Of a DNA stretch of 64,000 bases, positions 22,601 to 34,245 are shown one piece after another. The notes under the pieces are model-generated. The model made no database searches. It saw nothing but the letters and a program-made list of their open reading frames with translations, and had not been told where the DNA came from. Origin of the DNA: Rehmannia glutinosa (Eukaryota > Streptophyta > Magnoliopsida > Lamiales > Orobanchaceae); the NCBI GenBank assembly GCA_016081115.2, contig JABTTQ020002621.1:558001-622000 (forward strand), written 5' to 3'. How positions within the stretch are numbered: the stretch's first letter is position 1; every line of letters begins with the position of its first letter. A program made the translations under genes and the position numbers.

Positions 22601-23122
22601 CTTCGCAAATGAAAACTTATTATAGGAGCAGAACATGATGTCCACACATATTACAACCACATCCATTAGTTTGTGGTATTCTTCTTTGGTAATAGCCTTC
22701 GTGGCTGATACATTGAACTTAGTAGCAGCTTCCTCCACAACAATATATTCCCAAATCTTCTGGAGATCGAAGTCGTAATCTTCAGCTCTTTAAGTCCGCT
22801 GTTGGGAAGATGAAGCAGCTCAGTCAAGTCTACTGCAGTTATCTTGACTTATGTACCATTCACAGAGGAATGGATTCCATTGTTCCGAGAAGAAGCTTCA
22901 CATAGAACATTGACACCTCTTCAAGATAGGTTTGTGGCATTGGTAGATTGAGGAACTTCAATAGTCCAGATTATTCTAGGTGCTCAACAATCTTCTCAGC
23001 CCCTCTTTGATTAGCTGATTATTTAACCAGACCTTTGGCATCGATGAGTGAACCGGAGTACACTTTTTTTGACATTTTTATTAAATTGGGAGCAGAATTT
23101 GATCCTTTCTTTGGTGTCATGG
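19602..23122 (-). pseudogene. Extra 3' ORF of the Copia element (env-like position), degenerate
   Basis: A coding-like stretch of about 3.5 kb starts at 23122 (MTPKKGSNSAPNLIKMSKK). It runs through blocks at 22738-22538 (VSATKAITKEEYHKLMDVVV) and 22533-22261 (LEKKRLPLRKGKAFNVNKRL). A long acidic, low-complexity region rich in V, E, A and T follows (about 22120-20500). It ends with a coiled-coil-like segment at 19835-19602 (KLKMALQKSKEAIALEKLNE). It is broken by many stops. In Sireviruses the ORF after pol is called env-like and often ends in coiled coils; I infer equivalence from position and composition. No signal peptide or membrane span is visible. Confidence 0.5.
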
Positions 23123-23550
23123 TTATTCATAGAGAGTTTGAAGTTTCAAACTTAGGTTTTCTTTGCAGAGAGAATTTTTGGAATTTCTGAAAATGTTTGA
23201 ATGCAATGTGAATAGAGAGAGAGGGAGAGAAATGATTGTTCCAATATATATGAGATATGAGGAGGCGTTTCTGGGATCGCACAATTTGAATTTAATCAAC
23301 GGGTGAGATTAATCCGTAAAAGTGTTTTTATTTTCCTGCATTAAATAACCGCAACATTTTTCGCCAATCATAGATTTTATTAGCAGCTTTTACTTTGTCG
23401 CATTTAATAACGTTGAAATCATCTCAATACATTCCAACTTTAATGAAAACAACCACATTTTGTCCTTTAGCCAATAAATGTGTCTGCTGACTCATTTTGG
23501 CTTGTTTGACTATGCTTCTTTCTTCAGTCTGCTAATAAGACTCAGCTGTT

Positions 23551-23953
23551 CAACTGACTTCGAGGGTGTTTGGCTGAGCTTATTAGCTCTTCAAAACATC
23601 TTATAAGATATTTGAGAGCTTATAAGTTGTTTAAATTTGATTGGTAATTTTTTAAATGAAAGATCTTATAAGCTTCCAAAATAAGATGTCAAGAGCTTAT
23701 AAGCTATTTTTAAAAAAGTAGGGGACCCCAATTTTTTAAAATAAGATCTTATTTCAACAACCTCCTTTAATTTTGACTATTTTAATTAAAAAATGTCATT
23801 ACTAACATTTTAAAAGCTACACCATTTTATTTTATCAAACACTTCAACAACTTATTCTTAAAATAAGATCTAATGTCTAATAACTCTAAAAACAACTTTA
23901 TAAGATGTAGGAGCGTATAAGATATTTTAAATAAGCTTACCCAAACACCTCTT
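23551..23953. mobile_element. MITE with GGGTGTTTGG-type inverted ends
   Basis: Left end GAGGGTGTTTGGCTGAGC; right end inverted GAGGTGTTTGGGTAAGC. Both continue into AGCTTATTA-rich sequence with repeated 'cttataag' motifs. It is about 400 bp, non-coding, and can fold on itself. The ends are of the hAT/MITE kind common in plants; I could not fix the target duplication. Confidence 0.65.
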
Positions 23954-23984
23954 CATTTCGATGAACATTCAATTTAGTTGTTTT

Positions 23985-24690
23985 TACTCTCTTGAAAGAG
24001 TGAAATTCTTCTTAAACACGATTCCTTTTGCTTTAACTCTTCTTGAATGAGTCTTCTAAGCTTATTAACATAGCTCAATCAATCCAAACTCATTCTTTAA
24101 TCCTTCAAACCTTGATTCACATAAAGGTTTTGTGAATATATAACCTAACTACTTCTTAGTGGAGATATATTCCAATGTGATGTCTTTCTTTTCAAAAATG
24201 AACAAAAAAGTCGGTGTTAATATATATGTGCACTAAGACATCAATTTTGAAATGGTGTCTTTTAAACTATACTACTTCGGTTTAAAACTAGTATGGAAAT
24301 TCGATGTCTATTGCTTAATAGACAATGGTTATAAACTGATGTATAAAATTTACCATTTTAACATCAGGGCCTTAGACAACGGATAATTGTTCTTTTAGAC
24401 AATGGTTTGCAACCGGTGTCTATTTTCAATACGACACTGGCTTTGAACCGCTTTCAAAAGTCCCGACTTTTAACATCAGGGGCATTAATAGCAGTTTGTA
24501 TAATAGACATTGGTATTAAACTGTTGTCTATTTGCATTTTTGTAGTAGTCATCAATGTGCTTTGTACTTGAGAGCAATATTGGATTCTAAGTTATTGCAA
24601 TTGCACTTGTGTTATCACACATAATTGGAATTTCATTTTCCTTCAATATCATAGTCTCTCAGTTGTTGTCTCGTCCATATGACTTAGGCA
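23985..24690 (-). pseudogene. Copia RNase H C-terminus, split by a CACTA remnant
   Basis: From right to left: PIMCDNTSAIAIT, then SSTKHID at about 24555. After the inserted CACTA remnant come KKDITLEYIST and IFTKPLCESRFEGLKNEFG at about 24200-24060. This is the end of a Sirevirus-type Copia polymerase, which removes the RNA template. Frameshifts and stops are present. Confidence 0.7.
24203..24548. mobile_element. Short decayed CACTA derivative inside the Copia RNase H
   Basis: It contains diverged gacaccggt-type units in both orientations and ends tttttgtagtag (inverse CTACTACAAAAA) at 24548. It begins near 24203 with acaaaaaagtcggtgttaa. It separates two parts of a single RNase H frame, so it is an insertion of about 345 bp. 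Confidence 0.6.
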
Positions 24691-26138
24691 TGTTAGGAAA
24701 TTTGTTCTATATATTTTGATGATGCTTAGAAAACTTTTTATTAGGAAGTTGGCCTACCCCAATTATGTATGTAAATTCTACCTTGTAATAGATAGATAAA
24801 TTAGTTGAGTCAAATAGCTGCTAAGTAGAATATGCAGAAGACTTGCTGAAGAATACATAGAAGAATCAACTGAGTCGGAGTTGAGTGGATCAGAAGACCT
24901 TCAATCAAGTACATCAGTTAAGTCTTTCAGAAGATTTACATAAGGGTCAACCAATGAAATATGGAGATGACTCAACACAAGGGGTAAAGCAACTGAAGGA
25001 CTCAGAGTCATCTAAAAGAGTCTGTTGTGTTGAATGTCAAAGAGGTTACCTATTTTGGTAATGGAGACAGACCTGCAACCTTAAAATGTTCATCTTTGAA
25101 AGAGTGCAAGATGCTTGAGCCAATGAGAAGCATGGAAGTACCGGATTTCAAAGGTTAGGTCAACATCAAAGCTGCAGAAACAAGAAAAGCGAACAAACAC
25201 TAAGTAAGAGTTTGAATTTTGTCTATATCTTCAACTTACAAAATTTGAACTCCTTCTATAAAAAGTATGTGGAAATTTACAGAGACAAATAGAGAGCATT
25301 CATACAAGCAAGACACATAAATAACAAGCATTCAAGCAGGAACTGCAAATAATGTCTCTCAAGAGAAAAATTCTCATATCCTCAGGCCTGACTCTAAAAC
25401 ACCTTATCCAACACTCTCACGTGAATGATAGAAGTTATTCTTCAAAGTTGAAGAGGAATACATTTGTTAAAAGCAAATGGGTCTATATTTCCAAGAAGTG
25501 AATGGAATATAGTGAGGTTCAAGATTGAACCAAAATCAAATCTGAAGGAGGGTTATGTGATCAATTCCTAAAGATTTGAATAGTTGCAGTAGTGAGGCGG
25601 CTGCCTTGCGAAAAGCCGAGTCCCAGAAGATCAGTTGGCTGTGTGATCAAAGCAATCTTAGAATATTGTACTTTTGTAACAATGTTACAATTGCATTAGT
25701 AAATTCCTCCTGGAGTAGGAGAAGAGTAGAGTAAAGGAATTACTCCATCCTCGAACCACTATAAATTCTGTGTTATTTTAAATTCTTCACTTTAAGTTAT
25801 CATTTCATTTATTTACTTTATTTGCTATCCAACTAATAATAACCAATCAAAAGTGTAAGTGTTGATAAACCAAGCTTTAAAAAAGGTGTAATACTTCAGC
25901 TGTAAATCAAGAAAACTGGTTTTCTAAAAGTCAACATCATTCAGCTGCGTTACTCTATCAACAGCTCTCTCAGAGTCTGTTAAGTAGTTAACTCTTCTAC
26001 TGAAGCTTAACACCGCTGTCTTTCAAAAGATTTAGTTGTTTTCTTGCAATCTCTGATTTAATAAGAATCAAAAAATTGGGTAAAGTCTATTTAACCCCCT
26101 CCCATCTAGATATTACTCTGCACCCCTTGGGACCTACA
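24691..26138 (+). repeat. Copia LTR, + orientation (5' LTR)
   Basis: It starts TGTTAGGAAATTTG and ends GACCTACA. It is followed after two bases by TGGTATCAGAT (26141-26151), a tRNA-Met-type primer site, and then the start of a Copia gag. The length is 1448 bp. It belongs to the same family as the LTRs at 16204 and 17514. Confidence 0.8.
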
Positions 26139-26140
26139 AG

Positions 26141-26352
26141 TGGTATCAGATCGGTTGGTTCAAAGAACCTTCCTTATTGGTTACTAAATTAGATCTCAAT
26201 GCTTTTCAAAACATCAACACTTGATTTTTCAAAAGTTTTCTGAGTTATTATCATGGAAGCAAAATTTATCCCGTATTCCTATGTTTACCATTGGGGAATT
26301 TGATGACTGTAAAATTCCTATGCAGGTACATCTCTCTGCACTTCATAACGAA
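26141..26352 (+). pseudogene. Copia gag start with primer site, truncated
   Basis: After the primer site, the frame 26221-26352 reads IPMFTIGEFDDCKIPMQVHL, which resembles the start of Copia gag (PMFNGE...W...M..HL). It is cut at 26353 by a Helitron end after fewer than 50 codons. Confidence 0.6.
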
Positions 26353-27060
26353 ACTAGTATATCGCCCGTACGATGCACGGAGTGTAAGATAATAAAGTAT
26401 ATTATAATTTCGATATTAGAAAATTGATATATTTGAGGAATGGTAATAGGCGGGGAGCGGTGGTACTTCAAGGCCCAAATTCGACATGTCCTTTGACGGG
26501 GGAGGGGATTGTTGGTTGATAGGTCTTGACCAGACAAAATAAGGTATGATTTATTAAAAGATAATAATTATTATTTAACACATTTTTTCAAATATTATGT
26601 TAATTATCCAACAATAAACAAAAAATTTAAGAAAAAAAGAAAAAAAGAAAGAAAACGAATTGATTATATATTTGAAGCAAATTTATGCACCTATTGAAAA
26701 TATATGTTAGAGTGGTCTGAAACTGTGCTTATACATTCACTTAATAGTTTTCAACAACTAAATTAAATTAGATCAATTGAGATATAGTTGAAATTTATAC
26801 CAACAAATTACTATATACGTTAATTTAATAAATAAAATCAGAATGCTATTTGATTTCTCAATAACAATATCATTCAACTCAAATCATGATTATTAGAGAA
26901 ACTATCTTATAACATAAATGAATGAACAATAATTATTCTATTGTTTGAGATTAACAAATAAATATAGCACAAATAATACAACAAATAAATAATATTTGTA
27001 ATAAGTATTTACTCATTATATATTCAAAATTGTATGCACAACATAGTATTTAAATTATAT
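26353..27060 (-). mobile_element. Helitron-like element, 3' end at 26353
   Basis: Read on the - strand, the terminus is a short hairpin (CCGTGC ATC GTACGG, 26380-26366), a few AT bases and CTAGT with a T following. This is the CTRRT-plus-hairpin end of Helitrons, inserted between A and T. The body is about 700 bp, AT-rich and non-coding. The 5' TC end is not certain; I place it near 27060 where LINE sequence begins. Confidence 0.55.
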
Positions 27061-28536
27061 ATATAACACAAAGAAAATCTCTTTTCCTATCCAAGTGCCA
27101 CACAAGCTAATCTCTCTTACCAAACTGCAAACTCTAAATTCCCAGGATGTTTGTGCAATCTAAAGAATTAAAAGTTTTTTCCACAAGATCAACATTCCAG
27201 CACTCCCCATTACCCTCAATCAATTCACTTACCCAAAAAGGCTCAACATTTAAAGGCACACAGGTTCAGGCTTGAAATTCACAGATTAGGAATCCATTGG
27301 GTATCCCAAATTCTGATAGATTATCCATCCCCCCACTTCATATCTTATTCCCTTCTTCAAAAAAAATCTCACAGAAAGCCAACCCCTCCACAACCAAGAA
27401 CAATTCTGGCTAGGCTCCACATGAAACACCGAAATGAGAAAAATACCGAGCTTACGAGAACTTTGCTAACCAATGGATTTGGGTTAGTAATAATTCTCCA
27501 AAGCTACTTAGAAATAAGAGCTTCATTAAACTTTTGTAAGTCACGAAGCCAAGAACCCTTGATCTTTAGAAAGTGTCATTTTGTCCCATGATTTCCAATG
27601 AATTTTCCTCTTTGCGAATCCGAAGAACCCCACCAAAACTTGGAGATCATCTGACAAATTTCATTATACACACCAACTGGCAGCTTAAAACATGACATAA
27701 CATACACAGGAAGAGCCACAAGCACAGATTAATGAGCATTTCTTTCCCAGCAGTAGACAAAAACTTATTTTTCCAATTAAAAATTATTTCACAGCTTTAA
27801 CAACATATTGGAACTTCAATTTTTTATCTCCCTATCACCATAAAAAGGCCAAGATATCTACAAGAATTCGGAATCTTAATACCATTAAGGACATGACAAA
27901 TCAATGATGATTTGTTAACTTCAGAAATATTCTTACAAAAGAAAATGGAAGATTTTTCCAAGTTAACTTCCGCCGGAGAGAACACCGATAATTAACAAGA
28001 ACGTAGCATGATCAAGACTAGATTCACGAGAAGATAAGAGAATCATCAAGCAAACAACAAGTGAGAAATGAGAGGTCTATTTTTTGAGATACTAAGCTCT
28101 TTAAAATCCTACACAACATCTTATTTCTTATAAGAGATGAAAAAGCTCGAAACAATAAGGAACAAGTAAGGAGATATAAGGTCTCCTTGCCTCAACCCTC
28201 TAGTAGGGGTCACATAACCACAAACCCTCCTATTAACACCGAAAGAAAATGAAGAATAGGAGACACAACACATAATCCATTTGAATAAAAATAGAATTAA
28301 AGCCCATTTTGAACAAAATTGCCTCAAACACTCTATGCATATTAATGGAAATGAAGTTTAATAAGCTTATGAGCAAACACAATATTATCAAGAATATGTC
28401 TATTGGGAATGAATGCGATCTAGTTTTCACAAATGCAAACATGCGGACACATTTTCAATCATTAGCCAAGATTTTGGAAATAATATTGTAAGTAACATTG
28501 CATGGCTTATAGTCCGAAATGAGACATAGATGTGGG
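27060..28536 (-). pseudogene. LINE ORF2, 3' part (reverse transcriptase and C-terminus)
   Basis: This is the downstream half of a plant L1-type LINE polymerase. From right to left: CNVTYNIISKILAN (about 28500), YVTPTRGLRQGDLISPYLFL (about 28190), then the post-RT region (FWWGSSDSQR near 27620, DLQKFNEALISK near 27540, WNVDLVEKTFN near 27190). It continues exactly the frame that stops at 36515, with copy C lying between. Frameshifts are common, and the 3' end and poly(A) are lost near 27060. Confidence 0.8.
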
Positions 28537-28788
28537 GGATAAAGATTATTAACATCCCAAACTATTCGGGTTTTACACTTTACAATCCGAACTTTGAAAA
28601 GTTACAATTTGCAACCTCAACTTTACAAAATTTTGCACTTTGCATAAAATTCGATTTTACCCCGGTTTCATGAAAGCTAGTTTGCAGTTTACACTCTAAA
28701 CTTTAAAGTTGTTGCACTTTGCAACCTGAACGATAAATTTTATTGCATTTTCTACATTTACTCCTCAAGGTCTTGAGATCCTCGAAAA
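28537..28788. repeat. Left terminal inverted repeat region of copy C
   Basis: It contains diverged units around 'ttttacactttac', 'cctcaactttac' and 'ttgcactttgcaacctgaac'. The outer about 90 bp align, inverted, with 36400-36514 and with the right end of copy A (3900-4006). Confidence 0.75.
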
Positions 28789-28808
28789 TGGTATCAGAGC
28801 CTGGGTTT
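28789..28808 (+). promoter_or_regulatory. tRNA-Met primer-binding site (copy C)
   Basis: tggtatcagagcctgggttt is complementary to the 3' end of plant initiator tRNA-Met, the minus-strand primer of caulimovirids. It lies 252 bp inside the left terminus. Confidence 0.9.
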
Positions 28809-28879
28809 ATTAAGAACTTTTAGTTATATTTATTATATTTATGTAATTAACATTTGGTGAGGAGAATTTTTCCGAGAAT

Positions 28880-28966
28880 ATGGATCTGGACAATTGTCCA
28901 AGATGTACACCTTACGGGGACATATCGTCAAATTTTGATGATGTATGCACAAGAACACCAGGATAA
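28880..28966 (+). CDS. Short leader ORF after the primer site (copy C)
   Basis: A 28-codon ORF starts ATG at 28880 (MDLDNCPRCTPYGDISSN) and contains a CPRC pair. The same stretch is present in copy B near 14940-15025 but without the ATG. It may be a short upstream ORF of the kind caulimovirids use in translation control, or the decayed start of the capsid polyprotein. Confidence 0.3.
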   Translation: MDLDNCPRCTPYGDISSNFDDVCTRTPG

Positions 28967-29525
28967 GATCGCCTATTGGAATTACCAATATGAGAAACAA
29001 GATCGGCAGAGAGCCGATAGGGAAGCCTTGAGGCAATGCGAAATGCGAGCGGCATATCATATGAGTTTCTGGACAGTAAACCAGACCTTATATATAGATC
29101 TGATGAATCGCCAAGAAGCAGTTCATGAGAATGCCCATCAAAATCATGATTCCGATGGAATACCAAAGCATGGAGCGAGATACTTAGGACACATCTAAGA
29201 TCTCAAAAGATATTAGGGAAGTCAAGAAGGCGGTGCAAGATTATGGCAATGCCATATTCATTTAGCTACACAAGTTTATCAGATCCAAAACCAGATGGAG
29301 ACGATGGTGAAATATCAGAAGGAAACTCTTGAAATCCTTCATGATATTCAGAAACGAGTCAAGAATCTGGAGGACAGACCGAGTTCTTCCAGAGGAAAGA
29401 AGCGTATCGATTACGGGACAGTCCCCTATTTACACCGAAAGGGGAAACCAACCGAAGTGGTACGAAAAATGACAGATGATGAAAAGCTTATTGCTATCAT
29501 CAAAGGAAAATTCGTCACAAAGTAA
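28944..29525 (+). pseudogene. Pre-capsid region with coiled coil (copy C)
   Basis: Two open pieces are visible. 28944-29198 is charged (QYEKQDRQRADREALRQC). 29295-29525 has a heptad-like stretch ETLEILHDIQKRVKNLE and ends EVVRKMTDDEKLIAII. A stop and frame change separate them. The coiled coil just before the capsid could be a virion-associated-type domain. It matches 14406-15010 in copy B. Confidence 0.5.
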
Positions 29526-29527
29526 AA

Positions 29528-30870
29528 GTGATGGATATGGAGAAGATAAATCTTAAAGATCTACACGACCTGGTAGAATCCTTCGCAGGATTAGGAATTG
29601 TAGATTTAAAGATGCACACAGGAGATGGATCGGCTTTGGTTACCTATGACCCACTAGGTCGACCAATTCCACCACCACCGCCACCAGTAAATCCCAACGT
29701 CGCGGAAAGTGTGGGTTCAAATCATGGAACTAGGACGAGAGAATGCATCACGCTGGAGATTTCACCACAGGGAATGAAACACTCTCAGGAACAGGAGCTC
29801 GACCACCTCTTGCGGGAACTCGACAACCTTCTAGTAGGCCAAATGTTTATCAAACGCCTTATGGAAGATCACATCTCGACCCAATACATCCACGTGGGTT
29901 GATGTTAAATTTGGATATCCCAGATTTTAAAAATCGAGAAGTTTTCATTGATGAATGGGCATCAGCTATGAGGATTGCAGAAGGTACCCTTGATCTTACG
30001 AAAGATTCCTTCATTTTACTCCTTGAAATGAGTCTTGAAGGATCCGGGATATGACCGAAGCAAGTATGAAAAGCGCGGTCACGGCAGGAGAATCACTAAA
30101 AGGAATTGTCGATGATATGGCAAAATTATGCAAAATCCATTTTATCGGCATGGGTTACTTTGAGGGATTAGAAGAAGAAAAAAGAAAAAGATATAAACAA
30201 GCCATCTATAGCCTCGAGTTACATGATATTTGTCATATTGACGAATATATCAAGTTGTTCACCGAGTACTGGTGGAAGTCAAAGATTGGAGACAAAGAAG
30301 CTTCACAGCTATTCTTTGCAAAAATTCCAAAACCCAGGAGAGAAATGCTTATCAGGGAATACAAGGATGCAGCGGATTTAGATACTGTGGCTAGAAGAAT
30401 GTCTTTTTTGAAGGCTAAGTTATCTGAATGGTGCTACCAAGTAGCACTATACGGAATTACAAGAGATTATGAGGAATTAATAAATCGTTCCTCTATGTTG
30501 CGTAGGCGATGATATCCCAACAGTTGTGGGAGGTCAACCAAGGCGGCATAAGAAGAAAAAGGAGAGAAGCCATCTATACCACCGGGGAAGAAACAACAAA
30601 AGAAGTAGGTCTTCATGGAGACCTAGAAGGTTCTAGTCAAAACAAAAAACTCGAAGTTACAAATCACGGCAAAGACCAGCACCAAGCAGGAGTAGAGCCT
30701 CATCTTCAGGTTCAAATCAAGCAAGTACCAAAGCCAAAACCCAGGAAGGAGAACTTTCAGGTGAGCTCATACCTGAGCTAATGAAAGTTTCAAAGATTGT
30801 AATTGCTGGAAATGCGGAGCAAGAGGGCATATTTCAACAGATTGCCCAGAGAACCAGAAACGAGGAATCA
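29528..30870 (+). pseudogene. Caulimovirid capsid protein with CCHC zinc knuckle (copy C)
   Basis: The N-terminal part has a proline-rich run and then DIPDFKNREVFIDEWASAMR (about 29920). The core is the open frame 30051-30512: FEGLEEEKRKRYKQ, DICHIDEYIKLFTEYWW, LKAKLSEWCYQVAL. After frame changes a knuckle with the CX2CX4HX4C pattern (CWKCGARGHISTDC) lies at about 30800-30845. Core plus knuckle is diagnostic for caulimovirid coat proteins, which package the genome. At least two frameshifts break it. It stands upstream of the movement protein, the reverse of the order in petu- and badnaviruses. Confidence 0.85.
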
Positions 30871-30939
30871 GACAGTTCGAAGCAACACCGAAATTTGAAG
30901 AAGCTGTCTATTATCAAGATTTGATCCAGGTGTATCAAT

Positions 30940-31765
30940 TTGAGGATCTACCCTCAGATGAAAGCATCTATGAAGAAGAGATCTATTCTGAAGATGGAAG
31001 TGAATCCAGTTCAGAATGGGAGTGAAGAAGAATTTCTTCAGCAAACGGTTAGGGTGGATATGTCAGGATTTCTCACTCACACTACGGTTTCTCATAAGAC
31101 TCTTATGAGAATTATGAAGGAAGATCCAAAGCTTCAGATATACGATGGATTTACAATTGGAGCTATGGAGAAGGCTTTGGATAAAATTGGGTTTCGTAAT
31201 AGAAAGCACCAAATTATCCACAGAGTAACTACTGGAGAATTTGCAATCCCAATGGAATTCACTGGTAACCTGATCGAGATGCAGTTGGTCCCCTACAGAG
31301 AAATCCAGGAGATCAAAAGCACAATCAAAAGAGAAGTTGCAAATACACTCTCATGGATCCACATTTGAGCCATAAGAGTCATTATTAAAGCAACATTCAA
31401 AGAAGGAATAGATTCGCCACTCAATCTTGCTATCTTTGACAAGCGAATCTCAAACCTCAAGGATTCATGCCTTGGAGCAGTTACAGGAAATCTGTATGCA
31501 GGAAAATTGGCATTTAATGTCGATCCTAGAATTGCATACAATTTGGGAGATCGAGATTTCAAGAGAGTCCTAACCCTTCATCAAGATTTCAAGAGAGTCG
31601 ATTTGATGAAAGAAGGAAATATGCCTTACTCGATCACATACAAGATTTCATGTGCTCTCTTGAATACACATCATTCAGAAGTATTCTTGAGAAAGGAATT
31701 TATTGAAGTCCCAAGAATTTTTGAGGACTTTGCGAGTAGTTCTATCGGAACTAATCGAGTCTCCA
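30940..31765 (+). pseudogene. Caulimovirid movement protein (copy C)
   Basis: The first open piece (30940-31368) ends with TLSWIHI at a single TGA. The same frame continues with AIRVIIKATFKEGIDSPLNL, then LKDSCLGAVTGNLYAGKLAF and a block ending in ALLNTHHSE. The hydrophobic core and GNL...KFxF-like block fit the 30K-family movement protein that lets caulimovirids pass plasmodesmata. A linker runs from the end to about 32160. One stop plus later frame changes are present. Confidence 0.75.
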
Positions 31766-32193
31766 ACAATAAAGGAGATCGACATGCAAATTCAAGATCA
31801 ACCAGTCTTCAACAAAAGTCGAAGTCTTAGAGTTGAGCCAAGGAGGATGTCTTTCCAACAAGATAGAATGATAAGCGGCAATCGTTGGGAAAAAAGAGAC
31901 CGAGTACAATTCAGCGTATTCCGGATGTTTTCAAAACACAAGGAGCCGAAATGTCCGAGAAAAGAATGGCGAGAAGTTGAAGTAATATTTGACATCACTC
32001 AAAAGGATAATATTTTTCCTTGTGATGTTCTATATTATCTCCAACAACCTATAGTTGGGAGGTATCAAGGAGCCCGAAGATAGGTGAAATTGAGCCGATC
32101 GCCACAGGAGTAGCGGGAAAATCTCGGGCTTGATTAATATTGGGGATTGAATTTCTTGAAGATCATAAACCTTGAGAAAGATTACAAAATGGA

Positions 32194-32526
32194 ATGGAGT
32201 TCACAGTGGCGGATAAAAGATACGAGAATCAGATGATCACTAGCCCATTCTCCATATACATTTCTATCGAAATGTTAAATGCTGAGTACAAGGCTGAATA
32301 TTTCGCTGCCTACATTGATTCAGGAGCCGGAATATGTACTGCAAAGCCGGATGTTTTTCCTAAAGAAATTGGAGAAGATTTACCAGCTATTGCAGGAAGG
32401 GATTTCTCTAAAAGGATTCTTATCCTTAATCGAGGAATTAAAAAGGCAGAAATTATGATTGGAGGTGCAGGTGGTACCCCATGGTGCAAAGTGAAGATGC
32501 CACCAATCTATTTCCATGATGGGTGA
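32194..32526 (+). pseudogene. Caulimovirid aspartic protease (copy C)
   Basis: An open frame of 110 codons contains YIDSGAGICTA, the D-S/T-G catalytic motif of retroviral-type pepsin-like proteases, after a beta-rich region. It releases mature proteins from the polyprotein. It lies directly upstream of RT in the usual order. A stop follows at 32524, before the RT linker. Confidence 0.75.
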
Positions 32527-32585
32527 GCGAGATGTTTTGCTAGAAAATAATTTACTACAAACATTTAAGAGATTTACACAAGAAA

Positions 32586-33880
32586 ATGAGACAAGAAGAC
32601 TTATTTTCACAATATTATGTGATCATAAGATCATTGTCCGTGAGATCATGGGAAGCATTTTACAGAAAAATGCCTATTAATTTTCGCAGCAAGCGTGGTG
32701 ATGAAGCCAAACTTCGAAATCCAAAAATGGCGGATAAGAAAAGATTTGGTGATGCATTATTATCCTTTCGACAATATGGTTCGAAGCAAAAAGATATAAA
32801 ACGATGGGATAATGACTTGTATTCATTCAGAATACAAGGAGAAGAACGAGTACCTCCACAAGCTATTGCAGAATTGATGATGAGCCTAATGGAGAATCCC
32901 ACAGAGTAATATTACTATAGAAGAACAAATATCACTCGAGGATATCAAGAAGAAGATCCAAATGAGTTATAATGAAAATCCTTTGGCATGGTGGGATAAG
33001 AACGAGCTCAAAGCATCCTTAACGGTAAAACCAGGAAAAGAGTACGAGTTCGTGAGTTCAAACCAATCCTTATGAATCAGGAGGATCGTGAGGATATGCA
33101 GAAGATACTTAAGGAACATCTTGACCTTAAGTTGATTTCACCAGGAGTTTCTCCATATAGCGATCCAGGATTCTTAGTCGAAACCATGGAGAAATTAAAA
33201 GAGGAAAGCAAGACTTGTTATTAATTACAAGGGATTAATAACATTTTGGAGTTTGACGGATACTATATCCCAAGCGAGAGAACATCCGGTTAAGCGTATT
33301 AAAGGTGCCAAGATATTCTCAAAGTTTGATTGCAAGTCCGGTTTTTATTAAGATGGAGGAAGAGAGTAAGAAGTTCATGACTTTCTCTACACCACAAGGA
33401 CATTATATTTGGAACGTGATGCCGATGGGATTGGCTAATGCACCCCAGATATATCAAAGGAAGATGGATAATCTTTTCAAAGATTATTTCGGTTTCATTT
33501 TCGTGTATATTGATGACATTCTAATCGCATCAAAGAACATGAAGGATCATCTTAAACATTTGGAAATATTTTGGTGTTTGCCACAAGGAAGGATTAGTGC
33601 TTTTCTCGAGAAAAAGACAAAGTGATTGCTACAAGACAGATTGAATTCCTTGGAATTGAAATCAATGAATCTGAAATCGTCCTACAAAGCCATATTGTGG
33701 AAAAGATACAAGGATTTCCAGATACGTTGAAAGACAAGAAACAACTTCAAAGTTTTCTTGGAGTTGTGAATTTTGCTGGAATGTTTATAAACAATCGGCC
33801 CATTACAGGAAGGTGTTCACCCATTACTCAAGAAAGATGCTATATTGAAATGGGAAGATTAACATCAAGAAGGGATCAAG
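32586..33880 (+). pseudogene. Caulimovirid reverse transcriptase (copy C)
   Basis: The linker frame 32586-32909 is followed by RT in several frames: fingers (about 32930-33180), PQGHYIWNVMPMGLANAPQ, the catalytic FVYIDDILIASKN (about 33500), and the thumb RQIEFLGIEINESE with LQSFLGVVNFAGMF (33622-33900). This is the pararetroviral polymerase that converts pregenomic RNA to DNA. The YIDD box is intact. Frameshifts before 33305 and near 33620 disrupt it. Confidence 0.85.
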
Positions 33881-33884
33881 CAAC

Positions 33885-34195
33885 TAAAGGAAGTTTGTAA
33901 AAAGCTTCCAAAACTTGCCATTCCACAAGACGAGGATGAACTGGTTCTATACACCGATGCCAGTGATAATTGGTGGGCAGCTATTCTTGCAAAAGCCACA
34001 TCGGCGAAGTGCCAGTGCTGCAGATATTGCGGTCTTTTTTTGACGCATGTGAAGCGAATCAATGGCATATCAACGAGAAAGAATTCTTTGATCGAATGAA
34101 AGGCTTTCAAAAAATGGCCTCTATTTTTACTGGCTAAAAAATTTACTTTAAAAATTGATAATTCAAGTGTCAAGGCTTTTCTGAAAAACAAGGAC
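33885..34195 (+). pseudogene. Caulimovirid RNase H, C-terminally deleted (copy C)
   Basis: The start motif LVLYTDAS is preserved (about 33940), followed by the KEFF..E block and KIDNSSVKAF. Compared with copy A, about 305 bp encoding the C-terminus and the start of the next region are missing. The junction contains caaggacaattg, which is present at the distal breakpoint in A (about 1705-1718). Confidence 0.75.
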
Positions 34196-34245
34196 AATTG
34201 TTCTTAGCGCTGCAAGGGCCTCTCCTCTAGGCTGCATCTCCCACG

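Larger units (their letters stand above)
17514..24690 (-). mobile_element. Copia element (-) with extra 3' ORF, lacking its 5' half
   Basis: From right to left it contains the RNase H end of a Copia polymerase, a long degenerate ORF after pol, an untranslated stretch, a purine-rich tract just before 18940, and a 3' LTR (17514-18940). An ORF located between pol and the 3' LTR is the hallmark of Sireviruses (SIRE1/Maximus group). Gag, protease, integrase and RT are lost where a + oriented LTR sits at 24691. A MITE and a CACTA remnant have inserted inside. Confidence 0.65.
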
